DNA from: Oscillospiraceae bacterium
GTDB taxonomy: Bacteria; Bacillota; Clostridia; Oscillospirales; Ruminococcaceae
Assembly (NCBI GenBank): GCA_009783695.1
Contig: WRCY01000005.1
Span: 1 to 64,000 of the forward strand
Reading direction: 5' to 3'
Length of the DNA: 64,000 nt
A model generated the notes under the pieces. That model saw only the letters and a list, made by a program, of their open reading frames with translations, was not told the origin of the DNA and ran no database searches. Position 1 is the stretch's first letter. Each line of letters begins with the position of its first letter. Positions 8,501 through 16,125 of the stretch are shown in pieces. Made by a program: the position numbers and the translations under genes.

Positions 8501-9614
8501 AAAAGATTTTATGCTCATGACGGAAGCAGAGCCCATGACAGAGCCTGTGCCCGAACCCGATATAGACGACTTTGAGTTCGTACCCGAACCGCCTCTCACG
8601 GAGAAATCATTCTTCGCCGGGGAAGAAGACGATGACGAAGAACAGGAAGAAATAATTTTAGGCAGCGATGAGAGCTTCGAGAGCATAGCGGCCGACTTCG
8701 CCCGGATAAACGAGGAAGCTGAAACAGAGGAAGAACCTGCTCCGTTTGCAGGGGATATTGACGGCAGCGTCACGCTGCCCGAAGAAGATATAAAAATAGA
8801 CGACGGCTTCCTGCTTGTGCCGGAGGTGGAGATGAGTCCCCAATCGGAAGCAGAACCCGACATAGAGCTTGACGACCTTGTCCCGCCGGAGATTGACATG
8901 GATTCGGATAACGAGCCCGACATAAAACTTGATGATTTAAGCGCGCCCGAATTTAACTTCGAGCCTGCCGCCGAGCCGCTCGCCGAAGCCACTCCTGAAG
9001 AGGATAACAACCGCACTGCGTCGGACATTTATGATGAAATTGAGAATAAGGAACCTGCTCCCCCGTCGGCTCTCGGGCAAATCGATTTTGCGGCGCGCAG
9101 AAAAGCGCTCGAGCTTGAGATGATGAATGAAAGGCAGACCCTTGAGCAGTCCTTCTTCGGCGATATATCCGACGCGTATGAGGAGGAATACGAAGCCGCC
9201 GAAATCATACCCGCCGAAGACGAGCAGCCCGTAGTCCCCGAATCGCAGGCGGAGCCGCTGTTTACGTTCGAGGAAGATGTTGAGGATTTGCTGGTTTCAA
9301 ATAACGCGTACAGCGTTCCGAGCGACGGGCTGTTTGACGGGGAAGACGAGGAACAGCTTCCGTCCGCGCCCGCAGGCGATGCCGTCAGCGGCGCCGCTCC
9401 GCCCGCACTGCACACCTCCCCTCCGCAAAGCTTTCATGACGATGTTTTCGAGGAGTTTGAATTTATCGCGGAAGAAGAAGCGGAATTTGTAGGAACTTTC
9501 GATGAAGCCCGAGCAGAAGCAGACGGCCCGAGCGCTGCGCAGCAAGCACCTGAAGAAGAGCCGCCGCCGTTTGAAGAAGAGTTCCGCCCTCCGTTTGGTC
9601 CGGGAACACTATGA
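5541..9614 (+). CDS. YfhO-family membrane protein with long acidic tail
   Basis: 1357 residues. Residues about 35-540 hold a dozen membrane helices with YfhO features (LALDLNGQYVYYFDY; FGYYLASPFNLLVWLF), then an extracellular domain and a last helix at about 914-935. YfhO proteins are thought to transfer sugars from polyprenyl-phosphate carriers to wall polymers. After the last helix comes a stretch read from the heptamer repeat (8394-8434), then about 400 residues of acidic, Pro/Glu-rich, probably disordered sequence that normal YfhO proteins (about 850-900 aa) lack. The ATG at 5541 overlaps the glycosyltransferase gene. The preceding TTG and the later ATG at 5634 are less likely starts. Confidence 0.88.
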   Translation: MEKNSENRQTWLFNEKGSVLVSKETGDDIKVMKNKTNPLTRLFKENPFYFAAFFLPAVILFVSYVLFGVYPFGNRSVLALDLNGQYVYYFDYMKDVFTGHESLFYSWSRSLSGEFIGTFGYYLASPFNLLVWLFPREYITEGILTMLIAKVGTIGVTMAVYLRRGRGYSAGTATVFSMMYALCAYTVVQTMNPMWLDGVLILPLIIYGVESLVKYGRFRLLTLSLFYSFVTCFYIGYMLGIFTALYFICCLVSSRCSERGNQSSDGGAVMARIGLFAISAATAILMASFILIPVYSSLQLGKRDFTQPFRTAGGELNTEFFGQTNFMLADFARKVFPNSYDTVRNDSLPAVYSGTLVLLLLPLFFFAGKEKVISVKRRAAGAILALFLILSMYYTPIDTFMHGMQVPNWLPYRYSFILSFLFTAWAAEVFDKLREFSRRTIGLSALGIFGLLVCFESRDTFNSSLGDGGRELFDNATVVIPALLILAVLTVILLCNKNKKFGKTALTVTIGAVVALELFYSTYSGIKKQDEDITYSDRASYTDFILPLREVVNEIKESDDGFYRIEKDFHRTVNDPLALGMYGLSHSSSTFHEGAVTLLGRLGMTSKGHYTRYSGTTLTDDLFGVRYILSHSGYSYDRPLSSGILSIRHNDNALPIAYLTDTRLATLNFDDYPADDTHIFRRQNRLLSAMTGEPKVVEYIRSIEPENIEKTTENVIEGGTTDGHTAYTASGENAKVIYSITAEADGNIFMWLPTAHERRAGVLVERRNEEGAVVRSDRRGSYFEYDDYCIMNLGEFKAGEYFSVTLALQRDDLYYKSAYFAYMDGELYGGAIDSLHALNSQTAVTKRSGTDLRIDVFTDTERLLFTTIPAEPGWTATVDGREVEYVKVMGALIGIMLPAGAHVIELKFTPAGYPVALFLTGGGLIIFIVLCVLYSKLNKTRGGGKWAMESGQLTADNEQLTIDSYEEHEEFDYKIANIGEPQDESAVKDFMLMTEAEPMTEPVPEPDIDDFEFVPEPPLTEKSFFAGEEDDDEEQEEIILGSDESFESIAADFARINEEAETEEEPAPFAGDIDGSVTLPEEDIKIDDGFLLVPEVEMSPQSEAEPDIELDDLVPPEIDMDSDNEPDIKLDDLSAPEFNFEPAAEPLAEATPEEDNNRTASDIYDEIENKEPAPPSALGQIDFAARRKALELEMMNERQTLEQSFFGDISDAYEEEYEAAEIIPAEDEQPVVPESQAEPLFTFEEDVEDLLVSNNAYSVPSDGLFDGEDEEQLPSAPAGDAVSGAAPPALHTSPPQSFHDDVFEEFEFIAEEEAEFVGTFDEARAEADGPSAAQQAPEEEPPPFEEEFRPPFGPGTL
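8394..8434 (+). repeat. Heptamer repeat inside YfhO gene
   Basis: CAGCTGACAGCTGACAATGA followed by GCAGTTAACAATTGACAGTT belongs to the dispersed heptamer family found in intergenic gaps. Here it is translated (QLTADNEQLTIDS) and marks the junction between the membrane protein and its acidic tail. Confidence 0.8.
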
Positions 9615-9660
9615 TAATTGACAATTAACAATTGACAATGTACAATTGACAATTAATTAA
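9609..9660. repeat. Heptamer repeat element
   Basis: Six to seven heptamers (ACAATTG and variants) filling the gap between the YfhO gene and coaX. Confidence 0.85.
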
Positions 9661-9677
9661 AATGAAAGGCAGAATAT

Positions 9678-10451
9678 ATGCTTTTGACAGTTGATGCGGG
9701 GAATACGAACACAGTTTTTACGGTGTTCGACGGTGAAACGCCCGTGTTTGAGGCGCGCATAAACACAGACGGCGCGCGTATGGCCGACCAGTATGCAATA
9801 ACCATGATGGATATTCTCAAGCTGCGCGGTGTAGAAAAAACTAAAATCAAGGGAGCGATTATCTCGTCGGTAGTGCCGCCCGTGACCGCGCAGATTAAAG
9901 CGGCGGTCGAAGATTTATTCGGCATTAAGGCAAAGCTGATAGGGCCCGGCGTTAAAACGGGGCTCAATATAAAAATCGACGACCCGTCATGTCTGGGCGG
10001 CGATTTGGTGTGCGCGGCTGTCGCCGCCAAAGAATTTTACGATATGCCTTGCATAATTATAGATATGGGCACTATTGCGAAGCTTTCGGCTCTCGATAAG
10101 ACCGGAGCGTTCGTCGGCTGTACATTTTCGCCGGGGCTTAGTCTGAGCTTTGAGGTTATGTCCGAGCGGACGGCGGCACTGCCGCTTGTCGGTACGGACA
10201 GGGTGGAGCGCGTCGTCGGCACTAATACGGTTGACAGCGTGCGTTCCGGCGTTCTGAACGGCACGGGCTGCATGCTTGGCGGGTTGATTGCCCGCTTTGA
10301 AAAAGAACTCTGCTCCCCCTGCACCGTCATAGCTACAGGGGGGAACGCCGCAGCCATAAAGCCGTACTGCGAGCGCAGCTTCGAGGTTAATCCGCACCTT
10401 GTTTCACAGGGTCTGCGTATTATACATACCAAAAACGCGGCTCACCCTTAA
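9678..10451 (+). CDS. coaX: Type III pantothenate kinase (CoaX), variant motifs
   Basis: 257 residues, normal CoaX length. It phosphorylates pantothenate as the first step of coenzyme A synthesis. Phosphate motif DAGNTNTVF at 6-14 is canonical and the acidic residue of the second motif is kept (LGGDLVCAAVAA), but the usual arginine after that Asp is leucine and the third motif reads DMGTIAKLS instead of DxGTATT. The family assignment is firm; full activity is less certain. The ribosome site AAAGGCAG lies 8 bases before ATG. The next gene encodes a vitamin-type ECF S component, which supports a pantothenate pathway unit. Confidence 0.85.
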   Translation: MLLTVDAGNTNTVFTVFDGETPVFEARINTDGARMADQYAITMMDILKLRGVEKTKIKGAIISSVVPPVTAQIKAAVEDLFGIKAKLIGPGVKTGLNIKIDDPSCLGGDLVCAAVAAKEFYDMPCIIIDMGTIAKLSALDKTGAFVGCTFSPGLSLSFEVMSERTAALPLVGTDRVERVVGTNTVDSVRSGVLNGTGCMLGGLIARFEKELCSPCTVIATGGNAAAIKPYCERSFEVNPHLVSQGLRIIHTKNAAHP

Positions 10452-10481
10452 AGGGGAGCCAGCAAGAAAGGAACTTTTATT

Positions 10482-11129
10482 ATGGCAAACACAGAAAACG
10501 GCAGAGCGATTCGTAGGGTTAATAAACGTACGCTCATGCTCACGCAATTCTCGATTCTTTTGGCACTGGAGGCGCTTGTCTGCTTCACGCCGCTCGGCTC
10601 GCTTCCCGCAATAGGGCCGATTGTAATGACCCTTATGATGATACCGGTCGTAATAACAGGAATACTTCTCGGGCCGGGAGCGGGAACACTAATGGGCTTC
10701 TTTGCGGGATTTTTCAGCTTCATAGTATGGACGTTTATGACGCCGAGCCCGCTTGTGGCATTTCTCTTTACGCCGTTTTACTCCCTCGGCGAAATACAGG
10801 GCAACATCGGCAGCCTGCTTATTTGCTTTGTTCCGCGCACTCTCGGCGGGACAGTCGCGGGGCTTATGCCGAGGATTATTAAAGGCAAAAACATAATCGG
10901 CATGACCGCGGGCGCGGCGCTCGGAAGCCTTACGAACACGTTCGGGGTGCTCGGCGGAATCGCATTATTCTTCGCACCGCAATACTCCGCACTGAACGGC
11001 GGGCAAGCAGTGCTTATTGTCATCGGCATGACTATACTCACCAGCGGCATACCCGAGGCTGTTTTAGCCGCCGTTATTACTCCGGCAATATGCAAGCCTG
11101 TGCAAATCTTTTTAAAGAAAGGCGCATGA
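10482..11129 (+). CDS. ECF transporter S component, probably pantothenate (PanT-like)
   Basis: 215 residues, about six membrane helices. The first helix follows the typical charged leader RRVNKRTLMLTQ, and segments such as GSLPAIGPIVMTLMMIPVV and GTLMGFFAGFFSFI are those of energy-coupling-factor substrate-binding subunits. The protein would capture a vitamin at the membrane and use the shared EcfAAT module, which is not encoded here. Specificity for pantothenate is inferred only from its position 30 bases after coaX. Ribosome site AGAAAGGAAC precedes the ATG at 10482. Confidence 0.82.
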   Translation: MANTENGRAIRRVNKRTLMLTQFSILLALEALVCFTPLGSLPAIGPIVMTLMMIPVVITGILLGPGAGTLMGFFAGFFSFIVWTFMTPSPLVAFLFTPFYSLGEIQGNIGSLLICFVPRTLGGTVAGLMPRIIKGKNIIGMTAGAALGSLTNTFGVLGGIALFFAPQYSALNGGQAVLIVIGMTILTSGIPEAVLAAVITPAICKPVQIFLKKGA

Positions 11130-11133
11130 TTAA

Positions 11134-14100
11134 TTGAATTTCTTCCGCAATGTAGCCGAGCAGATTCCGGAGTTCCGGAATCTGCTCCAAAATATTAAAA
11201 ATTGTCAATTGTCAACTGTTAATTGTCAATTGCCGTCACCCCTGCCCACGCTGGTAACGGGGCTTTCGCACGTGCATAAAGCGCATTTTTTAGCAGCGTT
11301 ATCGGGCGAAATACCGATGTTGGTATTGACAGAAACCGAAAGCGAGGCCATGCGCCTTTCGGAGGACATAAACACGTTCACGAACACAAAAACAGCGGCA
11401 GTCTACCCTGCGAAAGACTTAAACCTCGGCACTTTCGAGGTAAATTCAAAAGAATACGAATACCGCCGCCTAAATGTTTTAAGCAATAAACCTAAAATAA
11501 TCTTCGCAACGCCTGAAGCCGCAGGACAACTTACAGTTTCCCCCGAAGAGCTGAAAGCGCAGACGATTATAATTAAACAAGGCGATGAAATAAACCTTGA
11601 GGACTTGAAGGAAAAGCTTGTGACCATGGGCTTTTCGCGCTGCGACATGGTTGAGGGCGCCGCGCAGTTTTCGGTAAGGGGGGCAATCCTCGACATATTC
11701 GCGCCCAATAACGAAAACCCCGTACGGGTTGAGTTCTGGGGCGACGCGGCGGATTCAATAGGATTCTTCGACTGCGAAACTCAGCGCAGAATCGAAAGTA
11801 CGGACGAAGTGCATATTGCGCCCTGCTTTGAAACAATCGGCAAATCAAGTCTGTTCGACTATGCAGAGCATTGCATAGTCCTTGAGCATGCAGGCTGCGC
11901 GGAAAGCTACCGTGCGGCTTCAATCAGGCATGAGGAGGATTTAAAATCAGCAATTGAAAACAGCGGAGCAGAAATAAAGCGGGCGGCGGCTCGCCGCAGG
12001 TTCATGCTTACCCGCGGCGAGTTCAAAGAAATCGCAGCAGGCAAGACAAGGGCCTACTTTGACACGTTTATGAGAGGCGGCGGTCTGCAGCTTGATGAAA
12101 TTCTGCAAGTCCGCGCAAACCAGCTTTCGAGCTGGAGCGGCGAATATAAGCTCCTCTGCTCCGAGCTCACGGAATACTTTAACAAGGGCTGCGCCGTTGT
12201 GGTTTTTGCGGGGACGGAAAAAGCCGCGCGGACTCTGGCGCAGGACTTAAAAGACGATGGCTTCCCTGCCGACTTTTCCGCCGACCCGAAGAAGATTTAC
12301 GCGAAGCGCGCTTATATTCTTGCGGGGACTATCGGCGCGGGATATGATTATGCCGACGCGAAGTGCGTGATGCTGAGCCTTGCAAAGTCGGCGACAGGTG
12401 CGGCGCGGCAGGGTGACGCAGATGGGCGCATTATGCGTCAGCGCAGAAAGAAGCGCGGAGGGGAAATCCGCAGCCTCACCGACATCAGCGTGGGCGACTA
12501 TGTTGTGCATCAAAATTACGGCATCGGGATTTTTGAGGGAGTGACGAAACTCACGAGCGAGCGGCGTGACGCCGCAGACAGTACCGCCTACGGCGCGGGT
12601 GTCACGAGCAAAGACTACATCAAAATTAAATATGCAGGCACCGACGTGCTTTATGTGCCGGTGACGCAGCTTGACATGATTTCGCGCTATATCGGCAATA
12701 CCGATTCGGTATCTTTAAAACTGAATAAGCTGCACTCCGATACCTGGGCTAAGACCAAAGCCAAAGCTAAAGCCGCTGCTTCCGAGCTTGCGGAGGAGCT
12801 TATTGCGCTGTACTCGAAGCGCCTCAAGAGCACGGGACACAAGTTCCCGCGCGATAATGCCGAGCAGGTGGAGTTTGAGGAGCATTTCAACTATATAGAA
12901 ACCGACGACCAGCTTCGCTGTATTGAAGAAATCAAAGCCGATATGCAGGCGGCAAAGCCGATGGACAGGCTGCTTTGCGGGGACGTGGGTTTCGGGAAGA
13001 CTGAGGTTGCGCTTCGCGGCGCGTTCAAGTGCGTGATGGACGGCAGACAGTGCGCGCTGCTCTGCCCGACGACAGTGCTTGCGTGGCAGCACTATCAGAC
13101 TGCAATAAAGCGCATGGACGGATTCCCGATAAATATAGAGCTACTCTCGCGCTTCCGTTCAACCCGCGAGATTAAACAGGTGCTTGAAAAACTTAAAAAA
13201 GGCATAGTCGACCTTGTCATCGGCACACACAGAATCGTGCAGAGCGATGTCGAGTTTAAAAACCTCGGGCTTGTAATCATAGACGAGGAGCAGCGCTTCG
13301 GCGTGAGCCACAAGGAGAAGTTCAAGGAAACGTTCGCGGGCGTGGACGTGCTTACGCTGTCGGCGACGCCGATTCCAAGAACATTAAACATGGCGATGAG
13401 CGGAATCCGTGACATGAGCGTTATAAACACACCGCCGCAGGACAGGCAGCCCGTCACAACCTACGTAATTGAGCACGACCTCGGCGTGGTGGCGCAGGCG
13501 ATTAATAAGGAGCTGCGCCGTAACGGGCAGGTGTACTATATTCATAACCGCATTGAAACAATTCTTGACTGCGCAGCGAGAATTCACGAAGTCTGCCCGG
13601 AAGCAAAGCTCGGTATTGCGCACGGCAAGCTGAACGAGGACGAGCTGCTTGAGGTCTGGCGGAAGCTCCTTGACGGAGAGATTGACGTGCTGGTCTGCAC
13701 AACGCTGATTGAAACAGGCGTGGACGTCCCCAACGTTAACACGCTCATAATCGAAAACGCCGACCACATGGGGCTTGCGCAGCTGCATCAATTACGCGGA
13801 CGCGTCGGCAGGACGAATAAACGCGCCTACGCCTACTTCACGTTCAGGCGCGGTAAGGTGCTCACGGAAATAAGCACCAAGCGGCTTAACGCAATCCGTG
13901 AATTCACGCAGTTCGGCTCGGGATTCAACATCGCCATGCGCGACCTTGAAATCCGCGGCGCGGGTTCGATTCTCGGCGCGCGGCAGTCGGGGCATCTGAG
14001 CGCGGTGGGTTACGACATGTATTTGCAGCTTTTAAATCAAGCAGTCGCCGAGCAGAAAGGCGAGGAGGCTGTGCTTCGGGAAGAAGCGTTAATCGACGTA

Positions 14101-14523
14101 AAAATGGACGCGTTCATACCCGAGAATTACATCAGCAGCGCGGCGCAGCGGATTTGGTGTTATAAGCGGATTGCCGAGATTCGCAGTGAGGAGGACGCGC
14201 TGGACGTTACGGACGAGCTGATTGACCGTTATGGCGAGCCGCCCGTGTCTGTAGTCGGCTTGATTGAAGCCGCGCAGGTACGGAATATGGCGGGAACAGC
14301 GGGGATTCGCGAAATCTTGCAGGACGGCGGGAGCTTAAAAATCTTTACCGACAAGCCCGACATGGAGGGCGTGAGCCGGGCGGTAGCAATACTTGGCGAC
14401 AGGGTCGCGCTTGATTTCACGAGCAAAGCAAAGATTAGCATTAAGCTTGTAAAAGGCGAAGAGCCGCTCAAAACAGCAAGAGTGTTTTTAGAAGCGTATA
14501 GACAATTGACAATTGACAATTGA
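11134..14523 (+). CDS. mfd: Transcription-repair coupling factor Mfd
   Basis: 1129 residues. It frees RNA polymerase stalled at DNA lesions and recruits UvrA. Domains in order: UvrB-like N-terminal domain, the RNA-polymerase interaction (CarD-like) domain near 448-520 (VGDYVVHQNYGIGIFEG), helicase domains with Walker A GDVGFGKTE, box DEEQRFG and the TRG region GRVGRTNKRAYAYF, and the C-terminal TRCF domain. Start is TTG at 11134 with GAAAGG ahead. Two dispersed heptamer repeats are read in frame, one near residues 21-34 (KNCQLSTVNCQL) and one as the last residues (RQLTIDN). Both ends of the protein have thus been altered by the repeat. Confidence 0.96.
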   Translation: MNFFRNVAEQIPEFRNLLQNIKNCQLSTVNCQLPSPLPTLVTGLSHVHKAHFLAALSGEIPMLVLTETESEAMRLSEDINTFTNTKTAAVYPAKDLNLGTFEVNSKEYEYRRLNVLSNKPKIIFATPEAAGQLTVSPEELKAQTIIIKQGDEINLEDLKEKLVTMGFSRCDMVEGAAQFSVRGAILDIFAPNNENPVRVEFWGDAADSIGFFDCETQRRIESTDEVHIAPCFETIGKSSLFDYAEHCIVLEHAGCAESYRAASIRHEEDLKSAIENSGAEIKRAAARRRFMLTRGEFKEIAAGKTRAYFDTFMRGGGLQLDEILQVRANQLSSWSGEYKLLCSELTEYFNKGCAVVVFAGTEKAARTLAQDLKDDGFPADFSADPKKIYAKRAYILAGTIGAGYDYADAKCVMLSLAKSATGAARQGDADGRIMRQRRKKRGGEIRSLTDISVGDYVVHQNYGIGIFEGVTKLTSERRDAADSTAYGAGVTSKDYIKIKYAGTDVLYVPVTQLDMISRYIGNTDSVSLKLNKLHSDTWAKTKAKAKAAASELAEELIALYSKRLKSTGHKFPRDNAEQVEFEEHFNYIETDDQLRCIEEIKADMQAAKPMDRLLCGDVGFGKTEVALRGAFKCVMDGRQCALLCPTTVLAWQHYQTAIKRMDGFPINIELLSRFRSTREIKQVLEKLKKGIVDLVIGTHRIVQSDVEFKNLGLVIIDEEQRFGVSHKEKFKETFAGVDVLTLSATPIPRTLNMAMSGIRDMSVINTPPQDRQPVTTYVIEHDLGVVAQAINKELRRNGQVYYIHNRIETILDCAARIHEVCPEAKLGIAHGKLNEDELLEVWRKLLDGEIDVLVCTTLIETGVDVPNVNTLIIENADHMGLAQLHQLRGRVGRTNKRAYAYFTFRRGKVLTEISTKRLNAIREFTQFGSGFNIAMRDLEIRGAGSILGARQSGHLSAVGYDMYLQLLNQAVAEQKGEEAVLREEALIDVKMDAFIPENYISSAAQRIWCYKRIAEIRSEEDALDVTDELIDRYGEPPVSVVGLIEAAQVRNMAGTAGIREILQDGGSLKIFTDKPDMEGVSRAVAILGDRVALDFTSKAKISIKLVKGEEPLKTARVFLEAYRQLTIDN
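11193..11232 (-). repeat. Heptamer repeat inside mfd (5' end)
   Basis: AATTGTCAATTGTCAACTGT and a further TTAATTGTCAATTG lie in frame in the N-terminal part of mfd; an in-frame insertion of about 36 bases that leaves the protein open. Confidence 0.8.
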
Positions 14524-14549
14524 CAGTGAACAGTTGACAGTGAACAGTT
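14501..14549. repeat. Heptamer repeat at mfd 3' end
   Basis: Runs of ACAATTG and ACAGTGA heptamers that supply the last codons and stop of mfd and continue to 14549, just ahead of the terminator. Confidence 0.85.
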
Positions 14550-14568
14550 CCAAACTTGCAAAAAAATT

Positions 14569-14594
14569 AAAACCCCGCCGACAGCGGGGTTTTA
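14569..14594. terminator. Bidirectional terminator between mfd and ComFB-domain gene
   Basis: Hairpin AAAACCCCGC-CGACA-GCGGGGTTTT with A and T runs on both sides, placed between convergent genes and overlapping the stop codon of the minus-strand gene. Confidence 0.9.
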
Positions 14595-15131
14595 TTCATC
14601 ATGAAACGGTTTCTTATTCGCCGCGATACAGATTTTAGCCAGCACCCGTATAGCCTCGGGCCGCCGCTCATTTATCAGCCGGTTTACCTCGTTCTCGTCC
14701 TTATCGTTCACCACTCGCACATACATCGGCGGCATCAAGTCCAACGCCTTGTCCGTAATCCCCCGCAGACACTCGTCGCAGGCGCAAGAGTTGAAGCGCT
14801 CGACAGCCGCGCCGAGCTGTTCGGTTATAAGCAGAACAGGAACACTCACGATTTGTCTTTCCGCAAGGGCTGCCGCAGGGCGCGTGAAAGACCTGGGCCC
14901 GCCGTCCTCCTGCCCTGTGCCAATCGCTTTGAGCGCGGGGTTTTCTGCGGCTTCCTCCGATAGTTTTTCAAGCTTCATATGCCCTGTAATATTTTTGCGC
15001 CGACGAGCCTCCGGCGGAGGTTGAACCTCAGTTTCTTGAAGAACCTTAACCGGCTGAGGATTATCAACAGCCGGTAATTCTTTTAAGTTTAATAGTTTTA
15101 GTACATTCGACGTTTTATTATTTCTCGGCAT
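14592..15131 (-). CDS. ComFB-domain protein
   Basis: 179 residues. The C-terminal part carries the ComFB pattern RFNSCACDECLRGITDKAL followed by DLMPPMYV, with a pair of Cys-x-Cys-x-x-Cys residues; the N-terminal 80 residues are charged and probably disordered. ComFB-domain proteins, first named in a competence locus, have been reported as cyclic di-nucleotide receptors. It is the last gene of a minus-strand run that starts with a PilZ protein and a diguanylate cyclase, so a c-di-GMP link is plausible. I chose the ATG at 15131 (AAAGG 10 bases ahead); upstream in-frame ATGs lie in the heptamer repeat. Confidence 0.78.
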   Translation of the reverse strand: MPRNNKTSNVLKLLNLKELPAVDNPQPVKVLQETEVQPPPEARRRKNITGHMKLEKLSEEAAENPALKAIGTGQEDGGPRSFTRPAAALAERQIVSVPVLLITEQLGAAVERFNSCACDECLRGITDKALDLMPPMYVRVVNDKDENEVNRLINERRPEAIRVLAKICIAANKKPFHDE

Positions 15132-15160
15132 AAATACGCAAACCTTTAGGTTTATTAAAT

Positions 15161-15192
15161 TGTTCATTGTCAATTGTCAATTGTCAATTGAT
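15161..15192 (-). repeat. Heptamer repeat element
   Basis: TTGTTCATTGTCAATTGTCA and AATTGTCAATTG between the ParA-family and ComFB genes; it overlaps the last codons of the ParA-family gene (ends DIIN). Confidence 0.85.
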
Positions 15193-16017
15193 AATGTCCT
15201 CCGGACGCGGATACTTGCGCGGCCTGCCGCGTCCCAGCTTCTTCTCGACCCGCTTGGGCTTTTCGATTCCGAGAATTTCGCAGGTTAAATCCTTGAATTC
15301 AGCCGCCGACTTCGAGCGCGGCGCGTAGTCAATAATGGTTTTGCCGTGCGCGGGGGCTTCGGCAAGCGTCACGCTTTTAAGTATCTTTGTTTCAAACACA
15401 TCGGTGTCAAGCTGCTCTGCGACAAGGCTTGACAGCTCCTCGACCTCTTTTGTCAGAATAAGGCGCGGGTTGTATTGATTAAGCAGAATCCCGCGTACTT
15501 CAAGCGAGTTGTTGAAGTACTTCTTGACTGCGAAGATGGTTTCCTTGAGCTGCGAAAGCCCCTGCAGGCTCAGTATTTCGGGAATCATCGGGATTACGAG
15601 CCAGTTTGCCGCGGTATAGGCGTTGATGGTGAGAATAGAGAGCGCGGGCGGCGTGTCGATTACGACATAATCATAGTCGGCGGCGAGCTGGTCAAGCTGG
15701 TCTTTGAGGATATGCTCTCTGCCTATTGACGTAAGCTCGAGCTCAGCGCCCGAAAGCAGAATGTTCGAGCAGACGACGTCGCAGCTTTCGGTGTGACGGA
15801 TTACATCATAAAGGTCAACCTCGCCCTTGAAAACATTATATATGGTATAGGCGTCCTCAGACTCTGCGCCGAGGGAGAAGCTAAGGTTCCCCTGCGGGTC
15901 AAGGTCAATGGCGAGGACTGACTTTCCCATAGCGGACAGGCATCCGCAAATGCCCGCGCATACCGTCGTCTTGCCCACGCCGCCCTTTTGATTTGTAACT
16001 GCAATTATTTTAGCCAC
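15184..16017 (-). CDS. ParA/Soj-family ATPase with AT-hook tail
   Basis: 277 residues. Deviant Walker A KGGVGKTT at 11-18, Walker A' DLDPQGNLS near 38-46 and Walker B VIDTPPALS near 121-129 place it in the ParA/Soj group. These ATPases form dimers that bind DNA and position chromosomes, plasmids or protein clusters. The last 25 residues are basic and contain RGRPRKYPRP, an AT-hook-like minor-groove binding motif not usual in Soj. There is no ParB gene next to it. It sits between the diguanylate cyclase and ComFB genes, so a role in placing a signalling or flagellar complex is possible but unproven. Confidence 0.88.
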   Translation of the reverse strand: MAKIIAVTNQKGGVGKTTVCAGICGCLSAMGKSVLAIDLDPQGNLSFSLGAESEDAYTIYNVFKGEVDLYDVIRHTESCDVVCSNILLSGAELELTSIGREHILKDQLDQLAADYDYVVIDTPPALSILTINAYTAANWLVIPMIPEILSLQGLSQLKETIFAVKKYFNNSLEVRGILLNQYNPRLILTKEVEELSSLVAEQLDTDVFETKILKSVTLAEAPAHGKTIIDYAPRSKSAAEFKDLTCEILGIEKPKRVEKKLGRGRPRKYPRPEDIIN

Positions 16018-16028
16018 AATTCCTCCGA

Positions 16029-16125
16029 ATCAATAGTTAATAATTAATAATGAATAATTACGGTGTTCGCTTTGCGAACGGTTTTTAAATCATTATTCCT
16101 TATTCCCTATTCATTATTAATTGTC
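16029..16125. repeat. Palindromic heptamer element with mini-hairpin
   Basis: Left arm of AATAATT/AATAATG heptamers, a central hairpin GTTCGC-TTT-GCGAAC (16065-16079), and a right arm of complementary heptamers (ATTCCTT, ATTCCCT, ATTCATT). The whole forms one imperfect palindrome between ParA-family and GGDEF genes. Confidence 0.85.
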
